Positions 58,400-64,000 of a stretch of DNA of 64,000 nucleotides are shown here, piece after piece. Position 1 is the stretch's first letter. Each line of letters starts with the position of its first letter. The position numbers and the translations under genes are program-made. Origin of the DNA: Zygnema cylindricum (lineage: Eukaryota > Streptophyta > Zygnematophyceae > Zygnematales > Zygnemataceae); contig JBBHKE010000116.1 in NCBI GenBank assembly GCA_037447655.1, positions 62,001 to 126,000 on the forward strand, in the 5' to 3' direction. The notes beneath the pieces were generated by a model. The model was not told the origin of the DNA. It saw nothing but the letters and a program-made list of their open reading frames with translations, and searched no databases.

Positions 58400-59769
58400 A
58401 TGGCTTCCGTACAGTCTCGTTCGTGTTATCCACCTTCGTCACCCCTCCTCCCAGGACTGCTCGACAGCGTGGCATTTCTTTGCCTCGCGAGAGTTTCTCG
58501 TGTGGCGCATCCTGCTTGCAGGTATGATGACATGCGGAGGATTTATTGCCGCTGCCTGCAGCTTGGCTTCTGAACTACTTCTTGAGTTATTGTGTCTTCT
58601 GAAATGTTTAACATTAGATTTTTCCTTTCCTGAATTTGTTTCATGTTTGATCTATTTTCAACTTCATGGAAAATTGTCTCTATCTTATATTAATAGTGAC
58701 AATTGTATTTGGTTTATCAGATGAAATTCAAGATTTTGAGCAATCAATTTCTGTTTATTTATGTTTTTCCTGGTTTCTTTTTATTTTTTATTACAATTTT
58801 AGTGTAATTTCGTGTCAATTTTCCTAGCTATTTTCACTAGATTGAATTATGAATCTGATTTCGCATTTGCACTAATATTGCCTTTACTCTAACAGCTATA
58901 TGCGGTGTAACTTATGAAGTGGAGTACAATCTATCGTACGGGATCACAAATCATTTTCTTGATTTTCGCTTTAATACTTTTAGTTCCTTTGCACTACTAG
59001 CAATTAGTCGGTAGTTTTTGTCATTAGCGTTCCTCGTGTTTATACACGTTTGTACTTGTTACTAGTGTTGGGTATCGAGGACCTATTGCCGATATTCGAT
59101 ATATATCGAATTTTAGGTATCCGATAATCGATATATCGAATCCATGTACCTAGAAGCTAAATATCCGGATATTTATGCGATTTTTTTATTTTCTTCCCGA
59201 TTTTTTTCTCAAACCACCTTCGCCGCTCAGTAGGCGGGGTTCCGTACGATTTTTCGTAAGATTTTTCGTACTATTTTTCGTACGATTTCTGTACTTCATC
59301 TGTACGGACACCCATTTTTTGCGATATACATCGCGATAATTTATGTTGGTCCCGGTACGATATATCGAGGAGTCTGCTCGATCGATATTCGATATATCGA
59401 ATATTAAAATTATCGCGATATGAATTTACCCGATACCCAACACTACTTGTTACAACACTTCTTTTACGTTTAAAGGGTATCTTACTTAGAAATGGGCACA
59501 GTATGCTTTTGTTGAATCGAGCGAGTCAATGGTGGCATTGTTATTGTCATCTTGGCGTTGTTGTCCAAACAGGTGGTAGCTTTTGTAAGGTCTTTTTGTT
59601 TTTCTTGTTGTCGTGCTTTTTTCAGCTTACATTTGTGATTTATTCGCTATCAAATTCTTTCAGGGATGATTGAATATTTCATATGCTATCTAACTTGGTC
59701 CCTTCTTTCACGCCCCGACCGTTTTTCTGACCGTTATGTGGACACGGCTTGCCTCCTCGAGATGTTTTG
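58400..59769 (+). pseudogene. F-box/kelch pseudogene (unit B)
   Basis: Exon 1 survives (58400-58521, ATG in the same GCCGCCATGG context, same GTATGATG donor) and encodes an F-box start in which LPGLPDD has become LPGLLDS. The intron is shortened and carries a hAT-like MITE. At 59691-59694 (TAAC) intron 1 sequence joins directly to the end of exon 4, so exons 2, 3 and most of 4 are gone. About 25 C-terminal codons (TWSLLSRPDRFSDRYVDTAC...) remain. Relative to the intact gene, roughly 47321-49119 is deleted, with TAAC at both breakpoints. Confidence 0.88.
59063..59445. mobile_element. hAT-like MITE, complete copy
   Basis: It starts TAGTGTTGGGTATCGAGGAC and ends CGATACCCAACACTA, with a perfect 8-bp duplication CTTGTTAC (59055-59062, 59446-59453). 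It is 383 bp, with a CGATATATCG-rich interior. It is absent from the matching intron of the intact F-box gene (near 46985). Confidence 0.92.
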
Positions 59770-61199
59770 ACTTTTTTCAACAAAAGGTTAAATAGTGAAG
59801 TCTTGGAGCACTTAAACTTGACTTACGTCTGAAAGTTTGTGGAAAGAGTTGGGAAGACGAGACAGTTATACTAGTTTCGTTGTCTATATATTAGGAAATG
59901 TAAAGTTAGTGTGGCATTTACTCTAATTCTTTTTTGAGGCTTAGCGTGTGGGTGAATAAAACGGACGCTACTAAGGCACTTGAAATTTCGGTGTTAACTC
60001 GCTAAAGTTGCTCGAGGGGTTATTAGGCACGACTGTTTGAATGGTTTTCAATTGTTTTGTGGTGCTCTCTGATAACAACTACAAGAATAAAGGTAACCGG
60101 AGAAAAGACATTAGGCTAGTGTAGTATAGACGAGCTTGCGGAAATTTTGCCTGCATTCAGACATTTATTTATAATGTGGTTCTTCCTTCAAACGTGGAGC
60201 TTTGGTAAAATAGAATTGCACAGGAACTAAAGACAGATACGTTGTAAACATCCAGTAAGTTGTCAAACGAAGGATTCTTATCCTTTGTTAGTGGATCGCT
60301 ACCAATGTTTCAACCTTCTTGATCTTAAGAGCTTTAAAGTTGTTGACAACAGTTTATTGAGTTAACATCTGTAAATTTTGGTTCTTTATTGCAAGCTGAG
60401 CATGAAACCAAATAAGAAGTTTTGGAGGGGGGCTCATGGGTTATCCATAATACCTGAGTATTTTTATGGAAATATGAAAGACGTGAGGGTTTGTACTGCC
60501 ACTCATTGAATGTGTCAAAGTCTTTGTCCTTCCCCCTCGTACACCCAAGAAAGAAATTTACTAGAGGTAACCTAGGGTTTGTACAAACAATTTTTGTAAG
60601 CATCCTCATTAATGTGGTGAAGATAAGAAGTGTAGTAAGATACTGGGTGACTTTGGCATTTTCACACACTGTGCTATTCATATTTCTATGATAGAGATAT
60701 CTTTACTCCATTTGACGTTGGCCAGGCTGTAAGCGCTCAAGTGCCAGATCAGCTTCCAATTTTGCTTTACTTTAACAGAGAATATTGTTTGAAGTATAGA
60801 AGTCACCAAGCCTTATGGTCAAAAAACCAATATCAAGACATACGCTTTTATTCCTGAATGCTATTATAATGACCTCTGGGACTGATTAGCAAATATAGAC
60901 TCATTTGTGGCTATTTATCCATTGCAACTTATATGATACCCGTGTCAGAGGAAATAATGGTCTGTAATAGTGAACAAATAAAAAAACTTTATGAAAAATT
61001 GTTGGCACACTGTGTAAGTACATTGCAACAAAAGAAGAAGTTAAAACCATCATCAAAAAGCATGAAAGGTGAACAGAAACTATGGACGGTGACAGCAACC
61101 TGAGACATAAGTACAACCAAGGTTACATTAACCTTATAAAACTACCGTACCGAACCAACAAACGACAAAACTGAAGTCTCTTGAAAGAACCTACCCGTG
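59770..61199. other. Unit B 3' region and spacer
   Basis: 59770-60676 matches the 3' region of the intact F-box gene. 60676-60713 and 60900-61199 match the spacer 57147-57440. The intervening 60714-60899 has no counterpart there and may be an insertion or old unique sequence. No gene is supported. Confidence 0.65.
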
Positions 61200-61902
61200 T
61201 TTTTTCCTGTGACAGATGGAGGCCTAAAGCGCAACGGTGATCTATATACCGCAACACTGTAGTTTGCATATAATTTACATAGATTTAACCAAGACTAAAT
61301 TGAAAAACACTTAATAGCATCGGACTATTGCATAGAATGTAGGCAGAAAGTAATTATAACCATGTGTTTTGTCTCTGTTTTCTACTGATGACCTGTAGAC
61401 TCCAGGAGCTTTTAGAATTCCTGTCACTGCAAACATACAACGCTGTGAAATCATGTGAGAACCGACATTCTGGAATCTGTAATCTGTCGGCAGCTTAAGG
61501 TATAAGCAGCAGTCAGCCTTTCCGTCAACAATTCACAAGGCAGTGGTGATCGAACAGAGATGCTGACTGAAAACTGGACAGATGTTGTAGGAGAATGTAT
61601 CGGGTGTACACGAGATCAGATTGCCCGCATATTAGAGTAAAAGTACGAGAGGCCGTAAATGGCCTTTTTAATTATAAAACAATGTACGGCAAGCAAAACG
61701 ATGATTTTCAATTTTGTTTTCGAACCTGATCGACGATCAGCTCAAAAGCCGCATAAAACCCCTGAAACTCGCAGGAAATACTAGTTAAAAAAAAAAAAAA
61801 AAAAAAAAATTAGTAGTTTGTACATAATAGTAACGTTCTGGATTGCCTGCTCTCCACATTTCATCAACCCTGCTCGTCTCTATAAACCTGGCAAGCTCGG
61901 AG
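61200..61902 (+). promoter_or_regulatory. Promoter-only third copy of the F-box locus (unit C)
   Basis: It matches the upstream regions of units A and B up to AAGCTCGGAG, which in both other units lies directly before CCGCCATGG. The copy ends there, six bases before the start codon, and continues into unrelated sequence (TTGATATAATC). A poly-A run at about 61787-61810 is unique to this copy. Confidence 0.7.
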
Positions 61903-62044
61903 TTGATATAATCAGTATACATCAGCAGCCGATTTATCGGTACTATATGTGAGGTGTAACGTAAAAGTTTACAAAACTTGGCAATATCTGCCTCCCTAGC
62001 CTTGCAGCATTGTAAATTCTACAATACCGTACATATTTATTTCT

Positions 62045-62480
62045 AGATGTTTGGGGAAGAGGGAGAGACACCATATGTGTTTTTAGATGTTCGAGAAGAG
62101 GAGAGGAAGAGGGAGAGGGAGAGGAAGAGGGAGAGGGAGAGGGAGAGGAACGAGAGGGAGAGGAGCGAGTGGAAGGAGAGTAGGAGAGAAGGTGAGGGAG
62201 AGGGGTAGGGGGAGAAGGGGGAGAGAGGGCGAGGGCGAGAGAGAGGGAGAGGAGAGGGGAGAGAGAGGGAAAGGAAAGGGAGAGGGAGGGGGAGGGACAG
62301 TGGGAGGTGTGAGGGAAAGGGAGTGAGCGACGAAGAGGGAACAGTGGAGTGAGTGGCAGAGGGAGCAGGAGCAGGAGAGAGTTGTAGAGGGGGAGAGTGC
62401 GGGAGAAGGAAGGCACAGGGAGAGGGAAGGGTGGTGGAGGACAAGTAGGGGTGGAGGGAGAGGGCGAGGGAAAAGGAGAG
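62045..62480. repeat. GA-rich low-complexity tract (GGGAGA/GAGGGA)n
   Basis: About 430 bp of purine-rich strand asymmetry. All long frames on both strands here (Arg/Gly on plus, Pro/Ser/Leu on minus) are products of this composition. Confidence 0.95.
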
Positions 62481-63475
62481 GTGTGGTGCCCTGGGAGCTG
62501 CCACAAGGTGCTTCTTGCAGTCCACCAATGCTGTGAGGTGATCTAGAAAAGGATACCGGGCCAAAGAGGCAGAGCGCTGCTTCAGCAAATAGTGCTCTAT
62601 AAAACCAAGAAAAAGACCAAGACCAAGATTTACTCATTTTAAGTTGAATTAGGGTTAAAGGAAGGGCTAATCACATAGTCTCATTTTAGCGACGTGGGCG
62701 GATGGGATTGAGCACCTTTAAAAAGATTTCTTCTTTTTTAAAATAGATCAGCTTCTCAACATATGATATACAGTGATTAAAAATGCAACAATAACAACGA
62801 CTTATCTTATAAGTTCCAAATTAACGCAAATGAAGACAATTCCGCATTACTTATAAACTGCCACACAAAAAACAGGCTTGTTAGAAACATTTACATGTTT
62901 TTACATTCTACTTCATACTATAGACAGATTTTACTAGTTTTGTAAAATTCACATTTTCGTGTAGTTTAATAAAAAAACCGCACACAGAACTATGAAACTA
63001 AATATCTTTCCAGAGCAATACCTCAGCTTGTGTTTTCACAACAACTCTAATAGTGTTTCAAGCCCGGGTCGGTGTAAAGTACAAGAAGAATTTATTTCTT
63101 GCAGGTTGTTTCTATTTTTCCTATGTATTCAGATGGTTTGAGCTCTTTAACTAAAGCTCATTTAAAACCTTCATCATACAAAAAAAAACGAGCAACTTTT
63201 GACGACTCCTCCCTTTTTTTTTTTTTTCATTTCTACAAAAGAAGCATATTTGCCTCGAGAAACTAATCCATCTTCCAAACCTCAAACTTGGACATGCAAT
63301 CAAATACAAAAGAAAAAACTATGGAACGGATTTGAATGTCAATTAGTTTAAACCCTCCTTAAAACTGACTTTTTGTCAGTTTGTCCCAATTTAAATGTAC
63401 ATGCGATCTACATAATGATAACAGTTTAGGCTTTAAAAAACAATAACAGGATACATGACAGAACATTCCAAGGGA
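62481..63475. other. Region between the GA tracts
   Basis: 62500-62600 on the minus strand keeps an open stretch after a TTTTATAG acceptor-like site (LLKQRSASLARYPFLDHL), which may be an exon or chance; no donor is visible. The rest is AT-rich with no gene. Confidence 0.4.
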
Positions 63476-63580
63476 GAGAGGGAGAGAGAGAGTGGGAGAG
63501 GGAGAGGGAGCGGAAGAGAGAGGGAGGGACAGGGAGAGAGGGAGGGAGGGACAGTGGGTGAGTGAGGGAGAGGGAGAGGC
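63476..63580. repeat. Second GA-rich low-complexity tract
   Basis: GAGAGGGAG repeats of about 100 bp, immediately downstream of the p24 stop codon in gene orientation. Confidence 0.9.
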
Positions 63581-63602
63581 TCTCGAGGTGATCATTCTAC
63601 CT

Positions 63603-63736
63603 CTACGCTCTGGAAACCTTTGCTTGACGTTCAAATAGACTCCTAAGAACATAGACTTGTAAAAAACTTGCTCCAATGAGAACTGCCGTCTCCAAAAGCG
63701 CATAATAAAACATCCTCCGATTGGTGCTTACACTTG
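63603..63736 (-). CDS. p24 (emp24/GP25L, TMED) family protein, last exon
   Basis: After a GTGGAATTGCAG acceptor (63737-63739) the minus strand encodes STNRRMFYYALLETAVLIG, ASFLQVYVLRSLFERQAKVSRA and a TAG at 63603-63605. A luminal RRxxxxxxxLE lead-in, one transmembrane helix with the LQVYVLR motif and a short cytosolic tail with FE are typical of p24 cargo receptors, which cycle between ER and Golgi in COPI/COPII vesicles and sort secretory proteins. The tail ends in an SRA-like motif, closest to the plant beta subfamily as I recall it; subfamily is inference. Upstream exons (GOLD and coiled-coil) lie beyond the right edge. Confidence 0.8.
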
Positions 63737-63739
63737 CTG

Positions 63740-64000
63740 CAATTCCACAAAAAAGACAAAAAACACCCAAAGGTCAGAGGCCAGCCATGTACAGACATTA
63801 ACGAAAATAAGGAAAGATATACTGAATAAAGTTGACTTCATAGGAAAATGATTAGAGGACTACGTTTCCATCAAGGCAAAGTTCCAAAGTAGTTTATTCG
63901 AGTCACGTTTTAGCATATTGAAGTTGTACGAATTCATTCATATCTCTCCGAGGCAAGGCATGAAATAACGAAATGTGCATTTCACAGATTCTCTTGTGAG
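63740..64000 (-). other. Intron of the p24 gene (partial)
   Basis: No further p24 exon is visible up to the window edge, so this stretch is read as intron. Confidence 0.5.

Noticed and set aside
62480-62600. Exon encoding LLKQRSASLARYPFLDHL as part of the p24 gene
   Set aside because: It lies downstream of the p24 stop codon and has no donor site; kept only as a possible unrelated exon.
61943-62637. Pro/Ser/Leu-rich ORFs of 180 or more codons on the minus strand and an Arg/Gly ORF on plus
   Set aside because: They are open in several frames at once because the tract is purine-rich; no splice or domain support.
1-64000. CRISPR arrays, rRNA genes, intact tRNA genes, operons
   Set aside because: None seen; repeats are transposon ends, LTRs or microsatellites, and the genes are spliced and single.

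Overview
The window reads as nuclear DNA of a streptophyte, most likely a land plant. The evidence is spliced genes with GT..AG introns, a plant-type SET/Rubisco-LSMT-like methyltransferase, an F-box/kelch gene, a p24 cargo-receptor exon, Ty1/copia retrotransposons and several families of DNA transposons. Nothing bacterial (operons, CRISPR, rRNA) is visible. I cannot name the species.

Layout. 1-10300 (minus strand) holds a multi-exon gene for a large serine-rich protein that I do not recognise; it runs off the left edge, and its 5' part is less certain. 10301-14226 is intergenic. 14227-19957 (plus) is a complete eight-exon SET-domain gene whose frame closes to 660 residues; intron 3 carries a perfect 80-bp inverted repeat. 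21190-44806 is a transposon-built block. It holds two Harbinger-like elements in opposite orientation, then a foldback element containing a Harbinger-like element containing a copia element. After these come two back-to-back TA-target elements, a third TA-target element containing both a small TIR element and a nearly intact 6.45-kb copia element, two more Harbinger-like elements, and a hAT-like MITE interrupted at its last base pair by another TA-target element.

45145-49192 (plus) is a four-exon F-box/kelch gene of 400 residues, the probable substrate receptor of an SCF ubiquitin ligase. About 41.0-61.9 kb is a degraded tandem duplication of this locus: unit A (intact gene), unit B (58400-59769, a pseudogene with a 1.8-kb internal deletion) and unit C (promoter only, ending six bases before the start codon). 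A decayed copia copy sits inside a TA-target element between A and B. The right end holds two GA-rich low-complexity tracts and the last exon of a p24-family gene on the minus strand.

The host genes are unrelated to one another in pathway. The value of the window lies in the stacking order of the transposons, a tRNA-like antisense block inside all copia LTRs, a TA-target element family with CACCG ends, and the internally deleted copia derivative that keeps long open frames. I found no clear new multi-gene system. Exon coordinates were derived by hand from splice signals and frame continuity; no similarity search was possible.
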